7,788 nt of DNA from Bacteroidales bacterium (GTDB lineage: Bacteria; Bacteroidota; Bacteroidia; Bacteroidales; P3): positions 1 through 7,788 of the forward strand of contig JAISVE010000009.1 in the NCBI GenBank assembly GCA_031271725.1. The letters run 5' to 3'. The position numbers and the translations under genes are program-made. Below are positions 1 to 6,631 of this stretch, in pieces; position 1 is the stretch's first letter, and every line of letters starts with the position of its first letter. The notes under the pieces were generated by a model that was not told where the DNA came from, did not search any database, and worked only from the letters and a program-made list of their open reading frames with translations.

Positions 1-43
1 GCAAAAATCGGAAATCACAAAATCGCCATAATTAAAAAAATAT

Positions 44-51
44 TAACTTTG
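44..51 (+). promoter_or_regulatory. Probable Bacteroidota-type -7 promoter element of topA
   Basis: TAACTTTG at 44-51 is an exact match to the TAnnTTTG -7 box used by the Bacteroidota primary sigma factor. It lies 17 bases before the topA ATG, so the untranslated leader would be only about 10 bases. No TTTG-like -33 element is visible at the expected distance upstream. The leader between box and ATG is AT-rich with no Shine-Dalgarno sequence, as is usual in this phylum. The match is seen directly; its promoter role is inferred. Confidence 0.55.
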
Positions 52-68
52 CGGGTTATAAAAAATAT

Positions 69-2492
69 ATGGCAAAAAATCTTGTAATTGTAGAAAGTCC
101 TGCAAAGGCAAAAACGATAGCGAAATTTCTTGGTAAGGATTTTGAGGTGATGTCCTCACAGGGGCATATTCGCGACCTTATTCCGGGCGACAATGCTGTT
201 GACATTGATGGCGGTTTTGAGCCGCATTATGAGGAGGATCAGGATCCGAAAAAGCAGAAAATCATTTCGACTCTAAAGAGTAAAAGTAAGAGTGCGGATA
301 TGGTTTGGCTCGCATCCGATGAAGACCGCGAAGGTGAGGCTATTTCCTGGCATTTGAAAGAAGTGCTTGGTCTGGCTGATGAGCGCACGAAGCGGATTGC
401 TTTTCACGAAATAACCAAAAAGGCAATTCTTGATGCGGTTGAGCATCCTCGCAACATTGATATGAATCTTGTGGATGCGCAGCAGGCACGCAGGGTTTTG
501 GATCGTCTTGTGGGTTATGAACTTTCGCCCATTCTTTGGAGAAAGGTGAGGCGCGGGCTTTCTGCGGGCAGGGTGCAATCGGTTGCACTGCGTCTGGTTG
601 TTGACAGAGAGGAGGATATTAGGAGTTTTATAGAGAGTTCGGCATTTAGAACAACTGCAACATTTTTGAATTCAGATGCTTCGTTTGGTGCTGAATTGAA
701 CAAACGTTTTGAGTCAGCGGGCGATGTTGAGGGTTTTCTGAAAGCGGCTGCGGGGGCGAGTTTCAAAGTGGATAATGTTGAAGTTAAACCTGCGAAAAGA
801 AATCCTGCACCACCGTTTATTACTTCTACATTGCAACAGGAAGCATCGCGCAAACTCGGAATGTCGGTGGCGCAAACAATGCGAGTGGCACAGCAATTGT
901 ATGAAGCCGGACACATTACTTATATGCGTACCGACTCGGTGAACTTGTCATCTTTGGCACTTTCCACTGCGCGCAAAAAAATAGAAGATTTGTATGGTGC
1001 GAACTATGCAAAAACCCGCCAATTCACGACAAAGAGCAAAGGGGCACAGGAGGCGCACGAGGCTATACGTCCTACATATATGGAAAATGTTTCCATAGAG
1101 GGAGATGCGCAGGAGAAACGTCTTTACGATTTGATTTGGAAGCGTACGATTGCTTCGCAGATGGCGGAAGCGGAACTTGAAAAAACGGAGGTGAGTATAG
1201 AGGTGAGCGGAAGGGATGAGCGTTTTGTGGCAAAAGGCGAGGTGCTTATTTTTGACGGTTTTCTTAAAGTGTATATGGAGGGGAAGGATGATGAAGATGA
1301 CGAGAATGACGGCAGGTTGCCTTTATTGAAACAAGGACAATTGTTGCAGTTGCAGGAAGCTTTTTCAAGGCAGGTATTTTCACAGCATCCTCCGCGTTAC
1401 AGCGAGGCATCGTTAGTAAAGAAAATGGAGGAAGTTGGGATTGGACGTCCGTCAACCTATGCACCTACAATTTCTACCATTATGGCTCGCGACTACGTTG
1501 TTAAACAGAATTTGGACGGAAATCCGCGGGAATATACTGCGTTTACTCTTGCCGGTGGCAGTGTGGCTCAAAAGATTTTAACGGAAAATACAGGTGTGGA
1601 AAAAGGCAAACTTTTTCCTACGGATACAGGCACACTTGTAACAAGGTTTCTTGTGGAATATTTTCCCGATGTGCTTGATTATAATTTTACGGCAGGAGTA
1701 GAGGAGGAGTTTGACGAAATTGCGGAAGGAAAAAAACAATGGCGCAAGATGCTTGGCACATTTTACAAGCCCTTTCACAAGCAGATAGAAAAAACCGAAA
1801 AGGAAGCGGATTATGTGCGCAGTGAGCGTCTTGTAGGTAATGACCCTGTTAGCGGTGAGCCGATATACGCACGTTTGGGCAAATTCGGTCCTTTGGTGCA
1901 AAAGGGCGAAAGCACAGGAGCGGATGCAGAGAAAAAGCCGGTGTTTGCCAATCTTAAAAAAGGGCAGTCAATAGAAACAATTACTCTTGAAGAAGCACTT
2001 GAACTCTTTAAGTTGCCGCGTATAGCGGGTACTTACGAGGGAAAAGACCTTAAAGTTGCAGTTGGAAAATTCGGTCCTTATATTTTACATGACGGGCTTT
2101 TTGTATCTATACCTAAAACAGATGACCCCATAACTATCGGGCAGGAACGCGCAATAGAACTTGTTGAAGCAAAACGCAAGGCACAGCGCGAAAAACTTAT
2201 TGCGGACTTTGGCGATGTACAGGTTTTGAATGGTCGCTGGGGTGCGTATATTGCAAAGGGCAAGGAGAATTTCCGTATCCCCAAAGGCACGGATGCAGCT
2301 GCGCTTACGCTCGAAGATGTTATGAAAATTGTTGCAGGCTCCGGCTCGGAAAAGCAGGAGAAACCGGCAAAGTCGGAAAAACCGAAAACGCCGGTAAAAA
2401 AGGCAGCGGCGAAGCGTTCAAGTAAAGCGGCAAGCAGTTCAAAAACAAAAGATGCAGGTACAAAAACTGCGAGCGCAAAGTCAAAAAAGTAG
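69..2492 (+). CDS. topA: DNA topoisomerase I (type IA)
   Basis: Relaxes negatively supercoiled DNA by breaking and rejoining one strand through a 5'-phosphotyrosine link. The 807-residue protein is complete. The TOPRIM domain begins at residue 4 (LVIVESPAKAKT, with Glu9) and carries the metal-binding D84-E85-D86 and E88 in LASDEDREGE. The catalytic tyrosine is Y285 in GHITYMRTDS, and a further conserved segment is GIGRPSTYAPT (458-467). The C-terminal part lacks zinc fingers and the protein contains no cysteine at all. Instead it has GKFGP/GRWGA-type repeats near 604, 666 and 722, followed by a Lys/Ala/Ser-rich tail from about 760 that probably binds DNA nonspecifically. The repeat-plus-basic-tail form is common outside the Proteobacteria. 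An acidic run (DDEDDEND, 407-414) sits in the middle. The ATG fits the family N-terminus and follows a promoter-like box; pfkA starts 4 bases after the stop. Confidence 0.97.
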   Translation: MAKNLVIVESPAKAKTIAKFLGKDFEVMSSQGHIRDLIPGDNAVDIDGGFEPHYEEDQDPKKQKIISTLKSKSKSADMVWLASDEDREGEAISWHLKEVLGLADERTKRIAFHEITKKAILDAVEHPRNIDMNLVDAQQARRVLDRLVGYELSPILWRKVRRGLSAGRVQSVALRLVVDREEDIRSFIESSAFRTTATFLNSDASFGAELNKRFESAGDVEGFLKAAAGASFKVDNVEVKPAKRNPAPPFITSTLQQEASRKLGMSVAQTMRVAQQLYEAGHITYMRTDSVNLSSLALSTARKKIEDLYGANYAKTRQFTTKSKGAQEAHEAIRPTYMENVSIEGDAQEKRLYDLIWKRTIASQMAEAELEKTEVSIEVSGRDERFVAKGEVLIFDGFLKVYMEGKDDEDDENDGRLPLLKQGQLLQLQEAFSRQVFSQHPPRYSEASLVKKMEEVGIGRPSTYAPTISTIMARDYVVKQNLDGNPREYTAFTLAGGSVAQKILTENTGVEKGKLFPTDTGTLVTRFLVEYFPDVLDYNFTAGVEEEFDEIAEGKKQWRKMLGTFYKPFHKQIEKTEKEADYVRSERLVGNDPVSGEPIYARLGKFGPLVQKGESTGADAEKKPVFANLKKGQSIETITLEEALELFKLPRIAGTYEGKDLKVAVGKFGPYILHDGLFVSIPKTDDPITIGQERAIELVEAKRKAQREKLIADFGDVQVLNGRWGAYIAKGKENFRIPKGTDAAALTLEDVMKIVAGSGSEKQEKPAKSEKPKTPVKKAAAKRSSKAASSSKTKDAGTKTASAKSKK

Positions 2493-2496
2493 TATA

Positions 2497-3480
2497 ATGA
2501 AACACGACATAAGAAAAATCGCAATACTTACTTCCGGAGGCGATGCTCCGGGTATGAATGCGGCAATACGTGCAGTAGTTCGCACCGCTCTTGACGAAAA
2601 GATTTCCGTAACAGGCATAATGCACGGTTATCAAGGCTTAATTGATAGAGAATTTATTCCGTTATACTCCTCAAGTGTATCGAGCATTATCGGGCGTGGA
2701 GGCACATTCTTGAAATCTTCTCGCAGTAAGGAATTCCGTACTCCCGAAGGGCGTGCAAAAGCATATCAGAACTTGCAGGATGAAAATATTGATGCAATTG
2801 TTGTGATAGGTGGTGACGGTACTTTTCGTGGTGGCGAGTTGCTTATGCGTGAATGTAACAACTTCCCCGTTATAGGGCTTCCCGGCACAATAGACAACGA
2901 CCTCTACGGTACAGACAACACTATCGGTTACGATACCGCACTTAATACTGTTGTTAGCGCGGTAGATAAAATACGCGATACGGCAGGCAGCCATGACATT
3001 ATTTTTTTTGTAGAGGTGATGGGGCGTGATGCCGGCTATGTTGCACTTAACAGCGGTATAGCGGTTGGTGCGGAAAATATATTAGTTCCTGAAGAAATTA
3101 CTGATGTTGATAAACTTGTATCAAAGATAGAACAGGATCAGCGAAGGAAAAAAACATCGGGTGTTATTATTGTAGCAGAGGGTGATAAATTCGGAGCTAC
3201 TGAATTGGCACGTCTTGTTAAGGAAAAAATGCCTGACCACGAAATGCGCGTTACCATTCTCGGTCATGTGCAGCGTGGCGGTGCGCCATCGTGTATGGAT
3301 AGGGTGCTTGCAAGCAGATTGGGATATGCTGCCGTACATATTCTTAAAGAAGGGCGTTGGGGTGTTATGGTTGGACAAATGAATGGGCAAATAACAGAAA
3401 CACCCTTTGAAAAAGCAACCAAGCGTGAACATTCTTTTGATAAGGGCTTGCTTGAAATGGCAAGACGATTGTCAATATAA
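2497..3480 (+). CDS. pfkA: ATP-dependent 6-phosphofructokinase
   Basis: Phosphorylates fructose 6-phosphate to fructose 1,6-bisphosphate, the committed step of glycolysis, in the cytoplasm. I chose the ATG at 2497 (327 residues) because the family N-terminus aligns there; an ATG at 2452 in the same frame lies inside topA and would add 15 unconserved residues. Visible motifs are the nucleotide loop SGGDAPGMNAA (13-23), R76, GGDG (105-108) and PGTIDND (129-135) with catalytic D133, MGR with R177, and R251, H257 and R260 around LGHVQR. Glycine at 108 and 130 (E. coli G104 and G124) indicates ATP rather than pyrophosphate as donor. One oddity: the position matching E. coli R162, a fructose 6-phosphate ligand from the neighbouring subunit, is I168 here. 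The gene begins 4 bases after the topA stop, so the two are probably one transcript. It is followed by a glucokinase. Confidence 0.95.
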   Translation: MKHDIRKIAILTSGGDAPGMNAAIRAVVRTALDEKISVTGIMHGYQGLIDREFIPLYSSSVSSIIGRGGTFLKSSRSKEFRTPEGRAKAYQNLQDENIDAIVVIGGDGTFRGGELLMRECNNFPVIGLPGTIDNDLYGTDNTIGYDTALNTVVSAVDKIRDTAGSHDIIFFVEVMGRDAGYVALNSGIAVGAENILVPEEITDVDKLVSKIEQDQRRKKTSGVIIVAEGDKFGATELARLVKEKMPDHEMRVTILGHVQRGGAPSCMDRVLASRLGYAAVHILKEGRWGVMVGQMNGQITETPFEKATKREHSFDKGLLEMARRLSI

Positions 3481-3485
3481 TTTTC

Positions 3486-3493
3486 TAACTTAG
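3486..3493 (+). promoter_or_regulatory. Possible weak -7 promoter element of the glucokinase gene
   Basis: TAACTTAG at 3486-3493 differs by one base from TAnnTTTG and, with the following CAAAG, resembles the topA box. It lies 27 bases before the glucokinase ATG, in the 40-base gap after pfkA. A TTG at 3469-3471 is too close to be a well-spaced -33 element. It may give the kinase its own start in addition to read-through from pfkA; support is weak. Confidence 0.25.
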
Positions 3494-3520
3494 CAAAGTA
3501 AAACTCTAAAAAATAAAATT

Positions 3521-4465
3521 ATGTTTTGTGGAATAGATCTTGGCGGTACTAATACCGTAGCGGGACTCGTATCGGAGGACGGCAAACTTATTGAGAGCGT
3601 AAGCGAAAAAACAAAGAGTTTCAAGTCGGCGGAAGATATGGTAAAAGTTATGTCAAAACACATTAAGGAAATGACTGAAAAAAACAGGCAGCCTTTAATG
3701 GGTATAGGCATAGGTGCACCTTGTGCCAACTATAATGACGGTACAATGGTAAACCCTATGAATCTGTTTGCTATTAAAGGTATAATACCTTTAGTTGCTC
3801 TTTTTAAGGACGAATTTCCCAAAACACCGGTATATCTTACAAATGATGCCAACGCTGCGGCAATTGGTGAAAAAATATACGGTGCGGGCAAAGAATTGAG
3901 AGACTTTGTAGTTATAACTCTTGGCACAGGGCTCGGCAGCGGTTTTATTGTGAATGGAGAACTTGTACATGGAGCAAACGGTATGGCAGGCGAAATGGGC
4001 CATGTTATAATTGAAGAAAATGGTCGTCAATGCAACTGTGGTCGTAAAGGTTGCTTGGAACGTTATGCTGCTGCCGAAGGTATAATGCAAACTTATGCGG
4101 AAATCTGCAAGAAGAAAAATCAGGAAGTAAAATGCAGTGAAGTAAAGGAGGTTTCCGATTTGGCAGCAAAGGGTGATGAATGCGCTTTGGAAACGTATAA
4201 ATATGCAGGCGAAATTCTTGGTGCTGCACTTGCTAACATGGCTCTTGTTACCGCTCCAAGCCATATTATTCTTTTTGGCGGAATAATGAATGCCGGTGAT
4301 TTATTACTTAACCCGATTCGCGAATCATTTGAGAGACATTTATTGGACACTTTCCGCAACAGTATAATTATTCAGCGTTCAGCCCTTCCTGAAGAAAACA
4401 TTGCCGTTCTCGGTGCTGCCGCCCTTGCGCAACATCATGTTTTCAAAAACAAGATAACTTTCTGA
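3521..4465 (+). CDS. ROK-family glucokinase
   Basis: Cytoplasmic sugar kinase of the ROK (repressor, ORF, kinase) family, most likely making glucose 6-phosphate from glucose and ATP. The 314-residue protein has the phosphate-binding DLGGTN loop at 6-11, the catalytic aspartate D109 in LTNDANAAA, the second phosphate loop LGTGLGSGF (134-142), and the sugar/metal motif GEMGH (157-161). The zinc cluster is CNCGRKGCLE (171-180) with C171, C173 and C178, zinc-coordinated together with H161. The adenosine motif is GGIMNAG (253-259). There is no N-terminal helix-turn-helix, so it is an enzyme and not a ROK repressor. The E158-x-G-H161 form fits glucose, but N-acetylmannosamine, fructose or allose kinases of the same family cannot be fully excluded. 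Position next to pfkA supports a glycolytic role. Confidence 0.88.
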   Translation: MFCGIDLGGTNTVAGLVSEDGKLIESVSEKTKSFKSAEDMVKVMSKHIKEMTEKNRQPLMGIGIGAPCANYNDGTMVNPMNLFAIKGIIPLVALFKDEFPKTPVYLTNDANAAAIGEKIYGAGKELRDFVVITLGTGLGSGFIVNGELVHGANGMAGEMGHVIIEENGRQCNCGRKGCLERYAAAEGIMQTYAEICKKKNQEVKCSEVKEVSDLAAKGDECALETYKYAGEILGAALANMALVTAPSHIILFGGIMNAGDLLLNPIRESFERHLLDTFRNSIIIQRSALPEENIAVLGAAALAQHHVFKNKITF

Positions 4466-4510
4466 GTTTTTCAAGCATAAATCCCATATATAAACTTTAA
4501 ATCATAAGAT

Positions 4511-5431
4511 ATGATAAAACTCTTCATCTTGTTAGCATTTGTAATTGTTTTTTGCAGTGAAAATACGAAAGTGTTTACTGTTGATAATGTAACTTTCAAA
4601 ATGATAAAAGTACCGAGAGGTACTTTCAATATGGGTGCGCAGAATAGTAATCCTTATGGCGCAAACTATGATACCGATATTATGTTCGATGATGAAACCC
4701 CTGTGCATAGTGTAACACTGACAAATGATTATTATATAGGAGAAACGGAAGTAACTGTTGATTTGTTTCGCAAATTTATTGATGCAACAAATTATAAGAC
4801 AGATGCTGAAACAGGCTACGGCAACAGTGTCGGCGGATATGTTTGTGTGCCGAATGGAGATAGTGTTATGTGGGTTTGGAAATCCGATGCCAATTGGAAA
4901 AATTCATATCATGAACAAGCAGATAATACTCCCGTAGTGCTTATAAGCAAGAATGATGCTATTGCTTTTTGTCTTTGGCTAAGCGGAAAAACAGGTGCAA
5001 CATTTCGTTTGCCCACAGAAGCAGAATGGGAATTTGCTGCAAGGGGCAGTACGAGTAGTAAGGGATATAAATATAGCGGTAGCAACAATGTAGATGATGT
5101 TGCATGGCATTATTACAATTCAGGAAATAAGCCTCACCCGGTAGCGGCAAAACAGGCAAACGAACTTGGCATTTATGATATGAGCGGAAATGTGCATGAG
5201 TGGTGTAGCGATTGGTATGGAGATTACAGTGCAAGCGCGCAGGTAAATCCTACCGGTGCCGAAACGGGTAATTTAACTACAAAACGCGGTGGTAATTGGG
5301 GGTACGGTATAGTTCGTTGCCGAGTTACCGACCGCAGTGTAGATCGTCAAAACATGCGCTGGGATTATATTGGCTTGCGTCTGGTAATGGTCCCGAATTC
5401 ATCCACTAAAGGTTGTGACGTTTGCAAATAG
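4511..5431 (+). CDS. Probably exported SUMF1/formylglycine-generating-enzyme-fold protein
   Basis: A 306-residue, single-domain member of the FGE-sulfatase (SUMF1) fold. The N-terminus has a Lys and then a hydrophobic run (residues 4-14) ending near FCSEN, which looks like a signal peptide. C15 is preceded by Phe, so a lipobox is poor and a lipoprotein is doubtful. Family motifs in order: MIKVPRGTFNMG (31-42), DETPVHSV (61-68), YYIGETEVT (74-82), FRLPTEAEWEFAARG (165-179), LGIYDMSGNVHEWCSDW (219-235), KRGGNW (258-263) and YIGLRLV (286-292). Where classical formylglycine-generating enzymes have two active-site cysteines after RGG, this protein has Y265 and C270, so sulfatase activation is unlikely or would differ. 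No sulfatase gene is adjacent. The C-terminus ends in the unusual GCDVCK. Relatives in Bacteroidota serve as gliding/secretion components or envelope proteins of unknown role; the specific function here is unknown. Confidence 0.85.
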   Translation: MIKLFILLAFVIVFCSENTKVFTVDNVTFKMIKVPRGTFNMGAQNSNPYGANYDTDIMFDDETPVHSVTLTNDYYIGETEVTVDLFRKFIDATNYKTDAETGYGNSVGGYVCVPNGDSVMWVWKSDANWKNSYHEQADNTPVVLISKNDAIAFCLWLSGKTGATFRLPTEAEWEFAARGSTSSKGYKYSGSNNVDDVAWHYYNSGNKPHPVAAKQANELGIYDMSGNVHEWCSDWYGDYSASAQVNPTGAETGNLTTKRGGNWGYGIVRCRVTDRSVDRQNMRWDYIGLRLVMVPNSSTKGCDVCK

Positions 5432-5447
5432 TTTTCTGTTTCCGAGC

Positions 5448-6593
5448 TTATCCCCTCATCCCCAATTCTGCCATCATTCTTACGCCTGTTTCTATAGCTT
5501 TTTCGTCTATTGTAAATTTGGAGGAGTGAAGTCCTCCTTCTGACTTTCCTGTGCCAAGCCGGAAAAAACATGAAGGAATTTTTTCTGCAAAAAAAGCAAA
5601 ATCTTCTGCCGTTGTTCTTAGATTCAACCGTACAACCTTATCTTCACCCACTAAACTTGCTGCAATGCTGCGAGCGATAGATGTTGCCTTATCATTATTG
5701 AAAAGGGCAGGGTAGCCAATATCAATTCTAACATCAATGCCCACGCCATATTTAAAGGCAATTTTATTTGCGGTTGTATATATTGCTTGATGGAAAGTTT
5801 TACGGGAAGCTTTAGTGAAAGTGCGTAGAGTTCCTGCAATTTCAACAGTGTCCGGTATAATATTTGTTTGTCCGTCTGCGATAAAGCGTCCAAAAGCAAG
5901 TACACTGCGTTTTCCGGAGCGTTGAGTAACATATTTTTGCAATGTAGCAATAAGTTTAGCGGCAGCAGCAACACTATCTGTTCTTTCATTTATCAGTGCA
6001 GCATGCCCGCCCTTACCTCTAACAGTTATATGAATTTCATCTGTTGCTGCCATATATTGCCTTGCTCTGAAACCGAGCGTACCTGCATCAAGTTCGGGGG
6101 TAACATGCAGTGCGTACATACGTTCCGGCGGTTTGCGAGAAAATGCCTGCAATGCTTTTTCTTTAAGCATTACGTCCGCACCACCGCCGTATTTTTCCTC
6201 GCTCGGCTGGAATACGAGCAGCACCCTTCCTTCCCATTCTGAGCGGCTTTCATTCAGCAAGCGTGCAGCTCCAAGCAAACAGGCGGTATGTACGTCGTGT
6301 CCGCAGGCATGCATTACTCCCTTGTTGCGGGACGCATATTGCAAACCTGTTTCTTCATTTATTGGCAGTGCGTCCATATCGGCACGCAGAGCAACAAGGC
6401 GTTTCTCAGGATTGCGACCTTTTATAATAGCCACTACTCCATAGCCCGAATATCCCGCCTTAAACTTAATTCCGTACTTTGTAAGTTCTCTTTGCACAAG
6501 TGCGCTTGTCTGCTTCTCTTGCCCCGACAATTCCGGGTTTTGATGAATTTTACGTCTTAATGCGATAGTTGATTGAATAATATTTTCTATCAT
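5448..6593 (-). CDS. M20D-family amidohydrolase (N-acyl-amino-acid/peptide hydrolase)
   Basis: A metal-dependent hydrolase of the M20D group (IAA-amino-acid hydrolase, hippurate hydrolase and N-acetyl-diaminopimelate deacetylase relatives), which cuts the amide bond of N-acylated amino acids or small peptides. The 381-residue length is normal and no signal peptide is visible, so it should be cytoplasmic. Motifs: N-terminal IHQNPELSGQE (16-26), LRADMDALPINEETG (69-83), HACGHDVH (95-102) with metal ligands C97 and H99, FQPSEE (128-133) with E133, ALHVTPE (161-167) with H163, the dimerisation-domain GKGGHAA (193-199), TTAEDFAFF (327-335), and the final metal ligand H356 in GGLHSS. All expected ligands are present, so it should be active; the true substrate cannot be read from sequence. 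It lies 38 bases downstream of the ABC exporter gene on the same strand, and converges on the SUMF1-like gene with 16 bases between stops. Confidence 0.93.
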   Translation of the reverse strand: MIENIIQSTIALRRKIHQNPELSGQEKQTSALVQRELTKYGIKFKAGYSGYGVVAIIKGRNPEKRLVALRADMDALPINEETGLQYASRNKGVMHACGHDVHTACLLGAARLLNESRSEWEGRVLLVFQPSEEKYGGGADVMLKEKALQAFSRKPPERMYALHVTPELDAGTLGFRARQYMAATDEIHITVRGKGGHAALINERTDSVAAAAKLIATLQKYVTQRSGKRSVLAFGRFIADGQTNIIPDTVEIAGTLRTFTKASRKTFHQAIYTTANKIAFKYGVGIDVRIDIGYPALFNNDKATSIARSIAASLVGEDKVVRLNLRTTAEDFAFFAEKIPSCFFRLGTGKSEGGLHSSKFTIDEKAIETGVRMMAELGMRG

Positions 6594-6631
6594 AATATCT
6601 GAATCAGTTTATTAAAGTTTGGAATTTCTAA

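Noticed and set aside
2452..2496. Upstream ATG giving PfkA 15 extra N-terminal residues overlapping topA
   Set aside because: The extra residues are just topA tail codons in another frame, and the family N-terminus matches the ATG at 2497.
2078..2524. 148-codon minus-strand open frame opposite the topA tail
   Set aside because: It is the mirror of the Lys/Ala/Ser-rich topA C-terminus, has low-complexity Phe/Ala/Ser composition and no family motif; topA accounts for the region.
3791..4264. 157-codon minus-strand open frame opposite glucokinase
   Set aside because: Cys/Phe/Thr-rich composition with no recognisable domain, fully covered by the strongly supported ROK kinase.
4489..4499. TATAAACTTTA before the SUMF1-like gene as a promoter -7 box
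   Set aside because: Spacing is TA-n3-TTT and the final G is missing, so it does not fit TAnnTTTG; in an AT-rich gap such matches are expected by chance.
5868..6560. Overlapping plus-strand open frames opposite the amidohydrolase gene
   Set aside because: Short, Cys/Ser-rich and without motifs; the opposite strand carries all M20D metal ligands in one intact frame.
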